Positions 42,045-52,300 of a stretch of DNA of 64,000 nt are shown here, one piece after another. Every line of letters starts with the position of its first letter. The first letter of the stretch is position 1. Made by a program: the position numbers and the translations under genes. The notes below the pieces were generated by a model that was not told the origin of the DNA, made no database searches, and worked only from the letters and a program-made list of their open reading frames with translations. Source of the DNA: Pseudocalidococcus sp964653145 (GTDB lineage Bacteria > Cyanobacteriota > Cyanobacteriia > Thermosynechococcales > Thermosynechococcaceae); assembly GCA_964653145.1 (NCBI GenBank), contig CAZZCG010000019.1, forward strand, positions 9,233 to 73,232, read 5' to 3'.

Positions 42045-42689
42045 ATGATCACCAAGTACCGCGAACGGGAACCCAAACTCAGCCTCGCCCTCTATCACCT
42101 GTTCAAGTGGTCTGTGGTCGCCCCCCTGTTTCATACCTACTTTCGCGGCAAAATCGTTGATGCCCAGCGTGTACCCCAACGTGGCCCCCTAATCATTGTC
42201 AGTAACCATGCCAGCTATTTTGATCCCCCATTGCTGTCCAATGCGGTTCGTCGTCCGGTTGCGTTTATGGCCAAGGCGGAACTGTTTAAAATTCCCGTTT
42301 TGAATCAACTAATTCGCTGGTACGGGGCCTATCCAGTACAACGCGGAGCCAGGGATCGCAGTGCCATTCGAGCCGCGCACCAGGCCTTGAGCCAAGGTTG
42401 GAGTGTGGGCATTTTCTTAACTGGGACTCGGACTCAAGATGGCCGCATTGACCAGGCCAAGCTAGGAGCTGCGTTAATTGCCGCTCAGACCCAAGTCCCA
42501 CTATTGCCTGTGTGTTTGTGGGGAACGGAGGAAATCCTGAGTCGTGGCGCCATTCCCAGACCTGTGCCAATTACCGTTCGGATCGGTGAATTAATTCCTC
42601 CTCCACAGAATTCAGAGCGGACAGAACTTGAGGGTGTTACCCAGGCCTGTGTTGAGCAAATCCATGGCCTGCATCGGCTTGGACGTTAA
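42045..42689 (+). CDS. plsC: 1-acyl-sn-glycerol-3-phosphate acyltransferase
   Basis: A 214-residue membrane-associated acyltransferase. The catalytic NHASYFD (His55 to Asp60, the NHx4D motif) and the substrate-binding YPVQRGARD near residue 95 and LFLTGTRTQDGR are visible; the usual EGTR appears as TGTR. It acylates lysophosphatidic acid. It lies 14 bases after fabD. Cyanobacteria have several PlsC homologues, so which acyl position is used here is unknown. Confidence 0.9.
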   Translation: MITKYREREPKLSLALYHLFKWSVVAPLFHTYFRGKIVDAQRVPQRGPLIIVSNHASYFDPPLLSNAVRRPVAFMAKAELFKIPVLNQLIRWYGAYPVQRGARDRSAIRAAHQALSQGWSVGIFLTGTRTQDGRIDQAKLGAALIAAQTQVPLLPVCLWGTEEILSRGAIPRPVPITVRIGELIPPPQNSERTELEGVTQACVEQIHGLHRLGR

Positions 42690-42966
42690 AAGCAAGCCAG
42701 GGAAAAGCCAGACTCTAATCTTGGGATTACGCCCCAATTGGCCTAGGCCAGTTTGTACTTAACCACAAGAAACTCAAAGTGGATCAAAATCGTCACTGTC
42801 CCATTACCATAGTCAAAAGTATGCTGAGCTAAATTAACGTCTTTCCCAGAGGAAATAAGAACGCTTTGCATAAGGTTGCAAAACCGGACGTATTTCGGTG
42901 GCATTAGTGGTGTGATTGGCTTCGACGTGTCCCAGTTGTTCAAGTGAACTTTCTTTAGGAGAATGT

Positions 42967-43794
42967 ATGAAAGGTTTAGCTCGCTTCGGCGTCTTAGCTA
43001 GTTTAGTCAGTGGATTATGGGTTGCACCAGCCATCACCCGTCAAATGATTGCCCAGGCCTTACCCCAGGAGCAGGTTCTTCAACAGTTGAGCAATGTCCC
43101 GGTGTTCATGATCACCAACAGCAAAGGAGAACCCCTCACCTACACCGTGCCGAATCAGGCGGACAGTAGTAAGCAGGTTCAGGTGTTTACATTTTTTGTG
43201 AGCAAACAGGACGCTGAAGCCACCATCACCAGTCTGAAACAGCAACAGCCGGAAATTGGTAACAATGCCCGTGTCGCCCCCGCTTCCCTCAGTGGAGCCG
43301 TTAAAGCCGCTATTGATGGGCAAACCAATCCTAATTTGGGTGTGGATATTGTTCCCTCCCGTTCCCAATTGGAAAAGGCCATTTCCCTATTGAAGGCCTC
43401 TGGTGATTTACAGGAGCGCAATGGTCAGCTTGTTACGAAAGATGGCGAACCCTTCCGTGGCGGTACCCCCCTATTCTTTGTTGCGGATAACAGTTCGGGA
43501 AATCCCGTTGCCATTGAAGCCCAAGTTCAGGAAAACGGGCAGAACAAAACTCTGCGCTTTGTCCCCTTTTACTTTGATAACGCTCAACTGCAAACCGAAT
43601 TAGAAACCATCAAGAAAAATAATCCGGAACTTGGCAAAAACACCAGTATTCGGGTCGTCATGCTGGATATGTTGGTGGCCACACTTCTGAGCAGCAATGA
43701 TCCGGCGGTGGGACAAATTCAGCTCGTCCAAACCCCTGATGCCATTCAGGCCGCCATTCAAATGCAACAAAACCCCCCCCGTCCCAATCCCTAG
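42967..43794 (+). CDS. Tic22-like periplasmic protein
   Basis: A 275-residue protein of the Tic22 family, in cyanobacteria a periplasmic/thylakoid-lumen chaperone-like protein for outer membrane biogenesis and related to the chloroplast import factor. The signal peptide covers about residues 1-35. The body has NVPVFMITNSKGEPLTY and two related halves (VFTFFVSKQDAEATITSL, LRFVPFYFDNAQLQTELE), the internal Tic22 repeat. The frame is open from 42916, but ATG 42967 with AGGAG and a signal peptide is right. A terminator-like hairpin follows, shared with convergent prs. Confidence 0.85.
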   Translation: MKGLARFGVLASLVSGLWVAPAITRQMIAQALPQEQVLQQLSNVPVFMITNSKGEPLTYTVPNQADSSKQVQVFTFFVSKQDAEATITSLKQQQPEIGNNARVAPASLSGAVKAAIDGQTNPNLGVDIVPSRSQLEKAISLLKASGDLQERNGQLVTKDGEPFRGGTPLFFVADNSSGNPVAIEAQVQENGQNKTLRFVPFYFDNAQLQTELETIKKNNPELGKNTSIRVVMLDMLVATLLSSNDPAVGQIQLVQTPDAIQAAIQMQQNPPRPNP

Positions 43795-43816
43795 GATTTT
43801 CCATACGAAGACTTGG

Positions 43817-43864
43817 CCGGTTGTGATGGGAGATTGATCCCGGGTTGCAACCGGTCGATTTTTT
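43817..43864. terminator. Terminator between tic22-like gene and prs
   Basis: Stem CCGGTTG (43817-43823) pairs with CAACCGG (43848-43854); an inner GGG/CCC pair shortens the loop. It is followed by TCGATTTTTTAG, so it works mainly for the plus-strand gene. The prs stop lies at 43867. Confidence 0.55.
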
Positions 43865-43866
43865 AG

Positions 43867-44868
43867 TTACCGAAACATACTACTAACTGAGCTATCTTCA
43901 TGGATGCGCCAGATGGTTTCCCCAACAATACTGGCAACAGACAACACCCGTAACTGATCAAAATAGCTGGACTCCGGTACGGGAATCGTATTCGTTACGA
44001 TCACTTCTTCAAACACACCACTGGAAAGGCGTTCAATCGCTGGCGGTGAAAAAATCGCATGGGTCGCACAGGCATAGACCGCCTTGGCCCCTTCCCGCCG
44101 AAGTAAACGGGCGCCTTCGACAATCGTCCCGGCCGTGTCAATCATATCGTCCACGAGGACGGCGGTTTTGCCAGCCACATCCCCGACTACATTCATCACT
44201 TCCGCCACATTATGGGCCTGGCGGCGTTTGTCGATAATCGCAAGGGGGGCATCGTCCAGTTTATTGGCAAAGGCCCGGGCCCGCGCCACTCCGCCCACAT
44301 CCGGTGAGACAACGACTAGGTCTGAGAAATCTTTACTACGCAGATAGTTTAATAGGATTGGTGACCCATAGACATGATCCACGGGAATATCAAAATAGCC
44401 TTGGATTTGGGCTGAGTGCAAATCCATAGCCAATACCCGACTCGCCCCGGCCTGGGTAATTAAGTTGGCCACAAGTTTAGCTGTAATGGATTCCCGTCCA
44501 GCGGTTTTTCGATCTGCCCGCGCATAGCCATAGTAGGGAATGACGGCGGTTACTTGTCGCGCTGAAGCCCGCCGACAGGCATCAATCATGATCAACAATT
44601 CCATCAAGTGATCATTAACAGGCTGACAGGTGGGTTGAATGAGATAGACATCACAGCCCCGGATGGATTCTTGGATTTGGATATAAAGCTCCCCGTCGGC
44701 AAAGCGTTTACGCACCATGGGCCCGAGGTCAATGCCGAGATAGTGGGCAATTTCTTGGGCAAGGGGGGGATTAGCAGAACCAGCAAAAAGCTTGAGACGA
44801 CTGTGATCGGTTAAGTAGGTGGTGGGGGCCGGCGAGGGCAGGGGAAGGGTTGCTGCGCGTATCACCAC
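43867..44868 (-). CDS. prs: Ribose-phosphate pyrophosphokinase
   Basis: Makes PRPP for nucleotide, histidine, tryptophan and NAD synthesis; nadV nearby uses PRPP. The 333-residue protein has LKLFAGSANPPLAQEIA, the ATP-binding PYYGYARADRKTAGRE region, SPDVGGVARA, and the PRPP loop VLVDDMIDTAGTI near residue 235. Start at GTG 44868 or the next GTG 44865; about 20 N-terminal residues before LKLFAG are not conserved. Convergent with the tic22-like gene. Confidence 0.95.
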   Translation of the reverse strand: MVIRAATLPLPSPAPTTYLTDHSRLKLFAGSANPPLAQEIAHYLGIDLGPMVRKRFADGELYIQIQESIRGCDVYLIQPTCQPVNDHLMELLIMIDACRRASARQVTAVIPYYGYARADRKTAGRESITAKLVANLITQAGASRVLAMDLHSAQIQGYFDIPVDHVYGSPILLNYLRSKDFSDLVVVSPDVGGVARARAFANKLDDAPLAIIDKRRQAHNVAEVMNVVGDVAGKTAVLVDDMIDTAGTIVEGARLLRREGAKAVYACATHAIFSPPAIERLSSGVFEEVIVTNTIPVPESSYFDQLRVLSVASIVGETIWRIHEDSSVSSMFR

Positions 44869-44963
44869 AAATCCTCAAAATCGAAAGCCTCACTTGCCAT
44901 ACTAGCATCAACCTTTTCGGACTTAATCGTTTAACTGGGTGAACCTTGGGGGTGAGACCGGGG

Positions 44964-45926
44964 CTAAAACTGAGTTGATGACCCTTGCCAATCCCGTCGC
45001 CATTGACTGCTGGATCTGCGATTGCTCTGGGCTTGGATGAGTTGACGAGTTTGCAGAATTTCCCCAATGGTTCCGTTCAAGCCAGGATCATGGTAGGGAA
45101 TTCCAGCTTTGGTTTCCAAGTGAGCCCGTTCAGCCTCCGTTAAGGGAATTAAATCATCAGAGAGCCAACGGGCCAAAGTTCCAGGGGATTTACGCCCCAA
45201 GGGCCGGGTTGAACCCACCTCCAGTCCAACCTCCAGCAAAGCACTACGAACAGCGGCGGCCGATGAATAGGTGGCCAAATAGCCTGATGGTGCTAGACAT
45301 TGACTGACCAGGCCCAAAAATTCTACGGTCCAGAGTTGCGGGCATTTGGGCGGCGAAAAGGGATCTAAAAAAATGACATCCGCTTGCCAAGATGATTTGA
45401 GAAGGTGTTGAATCGTTTGCCGGGCATCTCCTAACACCAACCGGGCCTGGAGGTGGGAATCCTGATAATGCCCGTTCGTGGCCAGGCCCCGGAGAATGGC
45501 TTGAATGGGCGCGTCCCAGGCCCCGACCCCTCCCTGAGCAATGGCCGCTTGACACACCACCGGATTCAGTTCCAGACCCCATAACTCCACCCAACAATCC
45601 GAATTAACCCGCCAAATCTCAGCCAGGACCGCAGCGGTGTTATACCCCAGGCCATAGCAAATATCCAAAATCCGAATTTGACCGGTTTTGGCCCAGGCCC
45701 CGATTTGACAGGGTTGAACAAATTTAGACTCTGCCTCCTGTTTCGCCCCATAATGGCTGTGAAAGGCCTCTTGGAAAACCCCAGAAAAAAACGTTAAGGA
45801 GCCATCGGCGGTGGTTTGGGGGCTGAGAACATCTGTGAAGGGTGGCGGCGAGTTGGGGGCGGTGGGCATGGGTCGGAGTGGCGTTAATCCGTGAACTGGG
45901 CAATTGTGATTTAAGAATACAATCAT
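44964..45926 (-). CDS. tRNA mnm5s2U34 methyltransferase-like (MnmC N-domain / DUF752)
   Basis: A 320-residue protein of the MnmC(o)-less methyltransferase family (MnmD type). SAM site ILDICYGLGYNTAAVLAEIW near residue 97, DVIFLDPFSPPKCPQLW near 185 and the GYLATYSSAAAVRSAL motif near 217. A MnmC-type FSGVFQEAFHSHYGAKQEAE segment lies near residue 47. It would methylate 5-aminomethyl-2-thiouridine at the tRNA wobble position. Start ATG 45926 or 45869; the latter (MPTAPNSPPP) loses only a poorly conserved leader. Convergent/divergent neighbours, no operon. Confidence 0.88.
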   Translation of the reverse strand: MIVFLNHNCPVHGLTPLRPMPTAPNSPPPFTDVLSPQTTADGSLTFFSGVFQEAFHSHYGAKQEAESKFVQPCQIGAWAKTGQIRILDICYGLGYNTAAVLAEIWRVNSDCWVELWGLELNPVVCQAAIAQGGVGAWDAPIQAILRGLATNGHYQDSHLQARLVLGDARQTIQHLLKSSWQADVIFLDPFSPPKCPQLWTVEFLGLVSQCLAPSGYLATYSSAAAVRSALLEVGLEVGSTRPLGRKSPGTLARWLSDDLIPLTEAERAHLETKAGIPYHDPGLNGTIGEILQTRQLIQAQSNRRSSSQWRRDWQGSSTQF

Positions 45927-46006
45927 CCCCCTTGGAATCGGTGGGAGAGAGCAGTTAGGTTAATCCTAGAAATAGTTCAAGAGAACCAGCGTGCAGGGAT
46001 CGGTCT

Positions 46007-46903
46007 ATGTTTCTGGTGACGGGGGCAAGTGGACAGTTAGGCAAACGGGTGGTGCAGCGGCTCTGTGCCAAAAATATTCCAGTGCGGGCCTTTGTCCGGT
46101 TGAGTTCTGACTATGAACAATTGCGGCAATGGGGGGCGGAGGTTTTTATTGGGGATGTTCAGAATCAACGGGATTTGGTGAAAGCCTGCCAGGACGTTCG
46201 CTATCTGATCGTGGCCCATGGCAGCAAAATTAACAGTGGTGAAACCTTGTCCGTGGATTACCGCAGCAGCATTGAGTTAATCGAGATTGCCAAAGCCATT
46301 AACTTGGAACATTTCACCTACATTTCTGCCCTGGCCGTCACCACCGCCCGTCAAGAATCACCGCTCCTGAAGGCCAAGTGGGAAGTGGAAGCCCATCTCC
46401 AGGCCAGTGGTTTACCCTACACGATTTTGCGACCGGCCTCCCTAATGACCAGTTTGTTACCCTTAGCAACTCGGTTTCAGCAGACGGGGGTGTATTTTCT
46501 TTTGGGGAATCCGGATCATCGGGTCGGGCTTGTCAGCACGGATGATTTAGCGAAAATTACGCTGTTGGCCCCGCAAACCCCAAACGCCCGGAAGCAAATT
46601 TTTAATATTGCCAGTTCGCAAGTGCTTTATCGCCAGGATATTCCCCAGATCCTTGGGCGTTTTTTTAATAAGCAACCCATTACCCTTTCTGTACCCCAAG
46701 GGGCTGTGGATGGGGCCTGGTCAATGTTAGGCCTGGTCAATGGGGAGCTGAAACAGGAACTGGGAACATTGCGTACCCTGTTGGCCCATGAATGTTTTGC
46801 CCAGGCCAGCGAAGTTGCTCAGGTTGAAGGAACCTTTGGATTTGCCTTAGAAAATTTAGAAACCTTTTTAGGGCGATATTTTAATCAAATTGAAGTCCGC
46901 TAA
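46007..46903 (+). CDS. NAD(P)H-binding SDR protein (NmrA/QOR2-like)
   Basis: A 298-residue Rossmann protein, MFLVTGASGQLGKRVVQRL at the N-terminus, VFIGDVQNQRDLVKAC near residue 43 and LPYTILRPASLMTSLLP near 140. This pattern is of atypical SDR (a5 type), with relatives in Ycf39 and quinone oxidoreductase-like proteins. No membrane part. It is divergent from the mnmD-like gene with an 80-base spacer. Substrate unknown. Confidence 0.85.
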   Translation: MFLVTGASGQLGKRVVQRLCAKNIPVRAFVRLSSDYEQLRQWGAEVFIGDVQNQRDLVKACQDVRYLIVAHGSKINSGETLSVDYRSSIELIEIAKAINLEHFTYISALAVTTARQESPLLKAKWEVEAHLQASGLPYTILRPASLMTSLLPLATRFQQTGVYFLLGNPDHRVGLVSTDDLAKITLLAPQTPNARKQIFNIASSQVLYRQDIPQILGRFFNKQPITLSVPQGAVDGAWSMLGLVNGELKQELGTLRTLLAHECFAQASEVAQVEGTFGFALENLETFLGRYFNQIEVR

Positions 46904-46943
46904 GGAGCCAAGTTCCTTTTCCAGGCCCGCAATGATTGCTGAT

Positions 46944-47633
46944 CTAAGGGGTGGGAAATTCTCGGGTCAATCCAGAGGCTTGGGGGGCAACCTTGGCCTG
47001 GGCCAGCATGTGGGGAAATCGGGGTAATATCCGCTGACATTCGTTGATGAAGTCCTTTAACCAGGCCTGGAGTTGCTGGAGTTGCTCATCCGTCAAGAAA
47101 TAATCATCCCCACCCCGATAGATAATTTCCGATTTTGAGGTCACCTCATAGTCCACAAACCAGCTACTGTGAGGGCGGCTCGATTGCCAGTAGTTCCGGG
47201 TAATTAAATCGCCCAAATATTTTTTCGCCACTTGGCTGATTTGGTTAAGATAGCTCAGGGCCTGGGACAGCTTGACGTGGTGGTGGTGATGGTACTCAAC
47301 CTGTTGCAAAATTTCCGGCAATACCGTGGGCTGCACATGGGCATTTTCCGATCGATAAACCAGGCCCAGGAGGCCAAACAGTTTACTTTCCAGATGCAAC
47401 ACATGGCTACAATGGCCCGTTCCGAGTTGTGTAAACGATTGATGTAACCGCACCAGCAAATCCAACTCAGCAACTTTAGTCGAGGAGAGCGCGCTAAAAT
47501 CAACCACCTGATCAACGAAGGCCGAATTTTGGGAATCCGTTTCTTTAAGAGGTTCCGTTACTAACCCCAAGGCCACCGCTCGATTTTGAATCAGACGACG
47601 AATGTAGTAACGGCTCATTGGTGATAGTTGCAT
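46944..47633 (-). CDS. Hypothetical protein with a His run
   Basis: A 229-residue soluble protein I do not recognise. It is helical by composition, with RYYIRRLIQNRAVAL at the N-terminus, a run of five histidines at about residue 115 (VEYHHHHHVKLSQAL), and a strand-rich C-terminal third (SWFVDYEVTSKSEIIYRGGD). The start codon ATG 47633 is followed by an alternative at MSRYYI (47618). It ends 40 bases from the SDR gene on the opposite strand. Codon use resembles neighbours, so it is a resident gene. It may bind metal through the His run, but nothing else supports that. Confidence 0.65.
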   Translation of the reverse strand: MQLSPMSRYYIRRLIQNRAVALGLVTEPLKETDSQNSAFVDQVVDFSALSSTKVAELDLLVRLHQSFTQLGTGHCSHVLHLESKLFGLLGLVYRSENAHVQPTVLPEILQQVEYHHHHHVKLSQALSYLNQISQVAKKYLGDLITRNYWQSSRPHSSWFVDYEVTSKSEIIYRGGDDYFLTDEQLQQLQAWLKDFINECQRILPRFPHMLAQAKVAPQASGLTREFPTP

Positions 47634-47986
47634 GACTCAACTTTCCTCATTGCACACGGACGTAACAGAGAACTCAGAATTTTTATGATTATCTTAGGAT
47701 TTCCCTATGTATTAAGGTGACATAGATCACGAAATCCAAGGAAAATGTAAGCTTTGCTACAGATTACCTAAAACGTTATTTGACCATAGTTTCCAGTTAG
47801 CCATTGAGCAATGAAGCCCGAAGCCAACAGATGCCCGTGGAAGAAAACTAGACAGCAAAAAAGCCCCAAGGTTCTTCGGTTAATTCCGGAGAATGCTAAG
47901 AGCTTTGTCTAAAGAGAGAGATTAAACTACCGGACGATATTTAAGGTTTTGACTTGGGAATCGTCATAACCCAAGCCCATCAATCC
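47634..47986. other. Intergenic region between the His-run gene and hli
   Basis: About 350 bases with no supported gene. On the plus strand CAGCAAAAAAGCCCCAAGG near 47853 includes an A run that would be a T run on the minus strand after the hli gene, so a terminator for hli is possible, but the stem is poor. Confidence 0.35.
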
Positions 47987-48196
47987 CTAAAGGCTGGTTA
48001 AAAAACCAATCAGTCCGTGACCGGTAAAAACTTCTAACGCCAGAAGAGAGACAAATCCAATCATTGCCAGGCGACCGTTAAACAATTCTGCGTAGGGGGT
48101 AAATCCAGACTGAGACTCGTTCATCACATACATTTGCGGCTCGATGGCAAAGTTGTTCATTTTACCTTGGTCATCAACAATAGATCCGCTTCTCAT
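47987..48196 (-). CDS. hli: High light-inducible protein (single-helix Cab-like)
   Basis: A 69-residue one-helix protein of the LHC superfamily. The chlorophyll-binding motif AELFNGRLAMIGF (with Glu, Asn and Arg) lies at about residues 36-48 in the transmembrane helix, followed by LLALEVFTGHGLIG. Hli proteins bind chlorophyll and carotenoid to protect photosystems and chlorophyll synthesis in high light. The frame opens at 48268, but ATG 48196 with CGGAG six bases upstream is the start. An HLR1-like site lies 37-54 bases upstream of the start codon. Confidence 0.93.
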   Translation of the reverse strand: MRSGSIVDDQGKMNNFAIEPQMYVMNESQSGFTPYAELFNGRLAMIGFVSLLALEVFTGHGLIGFLTSL

Positions 48197-48232
48197 AATT
48201 CGCTCCGTTTCTGAATGCTGTTTCTTAGCTTC

Positions 48233-48259
48233 TTTACAGAAGTTAACATTCTTTACAAA
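48233..48259. promoter_or_regulatory. HLR1-like site (RpaB-binding candidate) upstream of hli
   Basis: On the plus strand TTTACAGA-AG-TTAACATT (48233-48250) fits the HLR1 consensus of two TTTACA(A/T)(A/T) half-sites separated by two bases with one mismatch in each half, and a further perfect half-site TTTACAAA follows at 48252-48259. HLR1 binds the response regulator RpaB and represses high-light genes such as hliA in low light. Its position directly upstream of an hli gene supports the call. Confidence 0.5.
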
Positions 48260-48384
48260 ACTTGACAACTCCCCCGAAACTCCTTTCTGAGACTTGCCCC
48301 TTCTTGGCTATGCTGTCCATAGGTCAATGCCTTGGGCTGGGCCTAAAATCATCTGAAAACAATATTCTGTCCCCCTAGGGTGTT

Positions 48385-48975
48385 ATGACTGCAGTCCCGG
48401 GAAAACTTGTGGTGATTACTGGCCCCAGTGGAGTTGGGAAAGGTACGCTGCTGCGGCAATTTTTGGCAAAGTATCCAAACACCTATTTTTCCGTTTCGGC
48501 CACCACACGCCCCCCCCGGCCTGGGGAAATTCACGGCCAAGATTATTACTTCGTTTCAAAAGATAAGTTTCAGTCCATGATCCAGGCCTCAGAACTCCTG
48601 GAGTGGGCAGAATTTGCGGGCAATTTTTATGGCACTCCTCGACACCCCCTGGAGTTAGAAATTTTGGCGGGTCGCTTGGTGATTTTGGAAATTGAATTGG
48701 CAGGGGCCCGGCAAGTGCGGCGTAGTTATCCCCAGGCCCACCAAATCTTTATTGCCCCCCCCTCTTTATGGGAATTAGAGCAACGGTTGCGACATCGTGG
48801 TCAAGATTCCGATGGGGCCATTACTCGGCGCTTAGAACGGGCCAAGGTTGAAATTGCCGCAGCCCCAGAATTTGATGCCCTTGTGATCAATGCAGATCTG
48901 ACTCAGGCCTTGGCGGACTTAGAAGCTGCAATCTTTGCCCTCGCCGATCAGGAGCCGAAGATCGCCACAGACTAA
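48385..48975 (+). CDS. gmk: Guanylate kinase
   Basis: Phosphorylates GMP to GDP. The 196-residue protein has the P-loop ITGPSGVGKGTLL (residues 11-23), the GMP-binding SVSATTRPPRPGE and GQDYYFVSKDKF, and the LEIELAGARQVRRSYP region near residue 102. All conserved parts are present. Start ATG 48385. Divergent from hli. Confidence 0.97.
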   Translation: MTAVPGKLVVITGPSGVGKGTLLRQFLAKYPNTYFSVSATTRPPRPGEIHGQDYYFVSKDKFQSMIQASELLEWAEFAGNFYGTPRHPLELEILAGRLVILEIELAGARQVRRSYPQAHQIFIAPPSLWELEQRLRHRGQDSDGAITRRLERAKVEIAAAPEFDALVINADLTQALADLEAAIFALADQEPKIATD

Positions 48976-49024
48976 ACTTGGGTAAATCCAGGGCCCTGCC
49001 GTTGAATGAACCAAAACTTAGGCA

Positions 49025-49132
49025 ATGGAGTCTAAGCATCGGGGCATCAGCTATCTCTACTACCCTTTCGACCGCACTGGGCCTGGGGAAGTTGAACTTG
49101 AACAAAATTTAAGCCTCAAGTCATTTTCCTAG
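49025..49132 (+). CDS. Possible 35-residue DUF4278-like small protein
   Basis: An ATG-started frame giving MESKHRGISYLYYPFDRTGP and 15 more residues. The opening resembles cyanobacterial DUF4278 proteins, which start with a charged strand followed by YRGxxYxY. The ribosome binding site is weak (TTAGG). It could be a remnant. The remainder of the 334-base spacer 48976-49309 shows nothing else. Confidence 0.3.
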   Translation: MESKHRGISYLYYPFDRTGPGEVELEQNLSLKSFS

Positions 49133-49309
49133 GAACAGAAGTCAGCGTGACAAAGACCATTGTCAGTGGGAGTGTTAAATCTCCTAGTTTTGAGAATCAT
49201 CACAATCGAGGGTCATCCTCTTTACCAAGGAAAACTCGCTAGGTCTATTAAGATTTGAAAAGCAGCCCACTTGCCCCCCCGTCCAAGGTTTGGTGTCGGA
49301 CATTTATTT

Positions 49310-52300
49310 ATGAATCAACTCCCACAACTCCCCCCTCGCTTTAGTTTCAGTGGCCTGGCCATCCGCCGCCACATTGGCACCCTGATGTTAACCCTGACCG
49401 TTATTGTCCTGGGGGTCTTTTTTCTGTTGCGTCTGCAAGTTGATTTGCTGCCATCGATTACCTATCCGCGAGTGGGTTTACGGCTGGATGCGCCAGGAAT
49501 TACGCCCAATGTTGCGGTTGAAGAAATTACTAAACCCCTGGAAGAAGCTCTGGCGCGTACCGAGGGTGTTGTCCAGATCTATTCCCAAACCCGTGAGGGT
49601 CAGGTCAATGTGGATTTATTTTTCCAACCGGGGGGTAGTGTTGACCAGGCCCTGAATGATGCCACCGCCACCTTTAACCGTTCCCGAAACCAGTTGCCCA
49701 ATACCATTGAAGAACCGCGGATCTTTAAGTTTGACCCTTCCCAATTACCGGTCTATGAAGTTGCCTTAACCTCAGAGAGTTTGTCGGGGCGAGCCTTACG
49801 GGTATTTGCCGATGAAGACTTGAACCGTGAACTCAGCATTGTCCCTGGGGTAGCCGGTGTTGATGTATCCGGGGGAGCAACGGAGGAAGTTCGGGTTTTA
49901 GTGGATTTGAATCGGTTGCAGGCGGTGGGCCTGGGGTTAAATCAACTGTTGGCGGACTTGGCCTCCCGCAACCAGGATGTCTCCGGTGGTCGGATTCGCG
50001 GCAGTGATGCGGAAACCTTAACTCGAACCGTCGGAAAATTTACCAGTGCCGCCGCCGTTGAGGATTTTCCCCTATCCCTTGCTGATAATCGCCAAGTCTA
50101 TCTCCATGATGTGGCAACGGTGATTGATGGAAGTGCCGAGCAGCGCGTGTTTGTGGATTTGAACGGACAGCCAGCCGTGAAGTTGAGTGTGCAAAAGCAA
50201 CCCGATGCCAATACGATTGCGGTTGTGGAGGGGGTGAAAAAACGCTTTGCCGAACTCCAGGCCAATGGTCAAATTCCCGCCGATATTACAATTGTGCCAG
50301 TCTTGGATGAGTCCATTTTTATCCAAAACTCCTTAAATAATGTGATTTCCTCTGGCCTAACTGGAACTGCCTTGGCCGCCCTGGCCGTGTTGTTATTCTT
50401 AGGCTCGATCCGGGAAACCCTAATTATCGTTTTGGCCATTCCCCTTTCGACCCTCGTGGCGATGATGTTAATGGGGATGTTTAATTTCTCCCTCAATGTC
50501 TTCAGCTTAGGGGGCCTGGCCTTAGGCGTCGGGATTGTGGTGGATAATGCCATCGTCATGTTGGAAACCCTCTCCCAAACCCCCGACAGGCAGGGCGTCA
50601 GTCAAGAGCAATTTATTGAGGAATCTACCCGCAGGAGTCAGGAAATTGAGTCAGCCCTCGTGGCATCCACATTGACGAATTTGGTAGCCATTTTACCTTT
50701 TTTACTCTTGGGTGGTTTAATTGCCCTGCTGTTCAACGAATTAATTTTGACCATTACCTTTGCAGTTGGGGCCTCGTTGTTGATGGCGTTGACCGTCGTT
50801 CCCGCTTTAGCCTCCCGCCTGTTGGCCATCCCCTACCGCAGTGGCCTGGGCCGAACCTTTGTTTTTCGAACTTTTAATCAAAAGTTCATCGGATTCACCA
50901 ATCAATACCAGCGTACATTGCAGTGGGTGTTACACTGGCGAGTTGCTGTCGTGGTGGCGGCCTTTGTGATCCTCGGGGGCAGCAGTTGGGTTTTGGCGGG
51001 TCAACTTCCCCAGGAACTCTTACCCCGGATTAGCACTGGTCAAGTGAGTTTAAATGCAAGCTTTCCCCCTGGAACCCCAGTGAGTTTAAACCGACAAGTT
51101 ATGGCAGAAGTGGATCGGGTTCTATTGGCACAACCGGGGACAGAAGCTGTGTTTACCACCTCTGGGGGATCTTTATTTGCCAGTAATACCACCGCCAATG
51201 CCCAGCGCAGTTCGGCGACAATTGTCCTGAAACCAGGGGTGAACTTACCGGCCTACATTACCCAGGCCAATGCCGCCATTGCCCAACTCAACTTAGCAGG
51301 GATTCGGGTGCGACTTAGTCCAGGCCAAGTGCGGGGGATTATTTTGACGAATTCACCGATCCGCTCAGATTTGGATGTGATTTTACGCAGCAACGATGAA
51401 CAAGCCCTGACCCAGGCCGGTCGGCAGGTTTTAGATGCATTGGATGAACAGGCCAAGTTAGCTCTATTTCGCCCAGAGGCCGACCCCCGGCAACCGGAAA
51501 TCCAAATTCTCCCAGACTGGCAACGGGCCACGGAACTGGGATTATCCGCCCAGGCCATTGGGGCAACCATTCAAACCGCAGTGGAAGGCTTTGTTCCCAC
51601 GGAAATGCAACGGGGGGATCGGCTAGTGGATGTTCGGGTGCAGTTAGACCAGGCCGCAGTGGCTCAACCGGAAGAATTGGCCCAAATTCCTCTGTTTGTT
51701 CCCAACAATCGCCCGATTCGCCTTGGAGATATTGCCACCATTGAAACCGCCCAGGCCCCAGCGGAAATTCGCCGGATTAACCAGCAACAGGTGTTTATGA
51801 TTTCGGGGAACTTGAATGAAAAAGCAAGTCTCAGCGCCGCAATTAAAGAAGTTCAACGGATCATTCAGGGCCTGGAATTACCCCCAGGAGTTACCGTTTT
51901 ACCCAGTGCCGCTGCCGAAACCAATCAACAGTTACAGTCTTCGCTAGTGGTCTTGGGGGGGTTAGCAGCATTCCTTGTCTTTGTGGTGATGGCGGTGCAG
52001 TATAACTCCCTCTTAGATCCGCTGGTGATCATGTTGACGATTCCCTTGGCTTTATCCGGCAGTATTTGGGGGCTGTCACTGACGGGTACTGCCATTGGGG
52101 CGACAGTGATTGTCGGCGGTGTCTTACTGGTGGGGATTGTCGTCAATAACGCGATTATTTTGGTGGAACGGGCTAATCAGATTTATTTAGAAGAAAACCT
52201 CAACCGCAGCGAAGCCATCCTAAAAGCTGCCCCAGAGCGCCTGCGTCCGATCTTAATGACCACTATTACCACCGTTGTCGGGATGTTTCCCCTCGCCTTG

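Noticed and set aside
42743..42943. 66-residue frame on the minus strand between plsC and the tic22-like gene
   Set aside because: TTG start without ribosome binding site, no recognisable pattern; some coding-like C-terminus (GNGTVTILIHFEF) but not enough to call.
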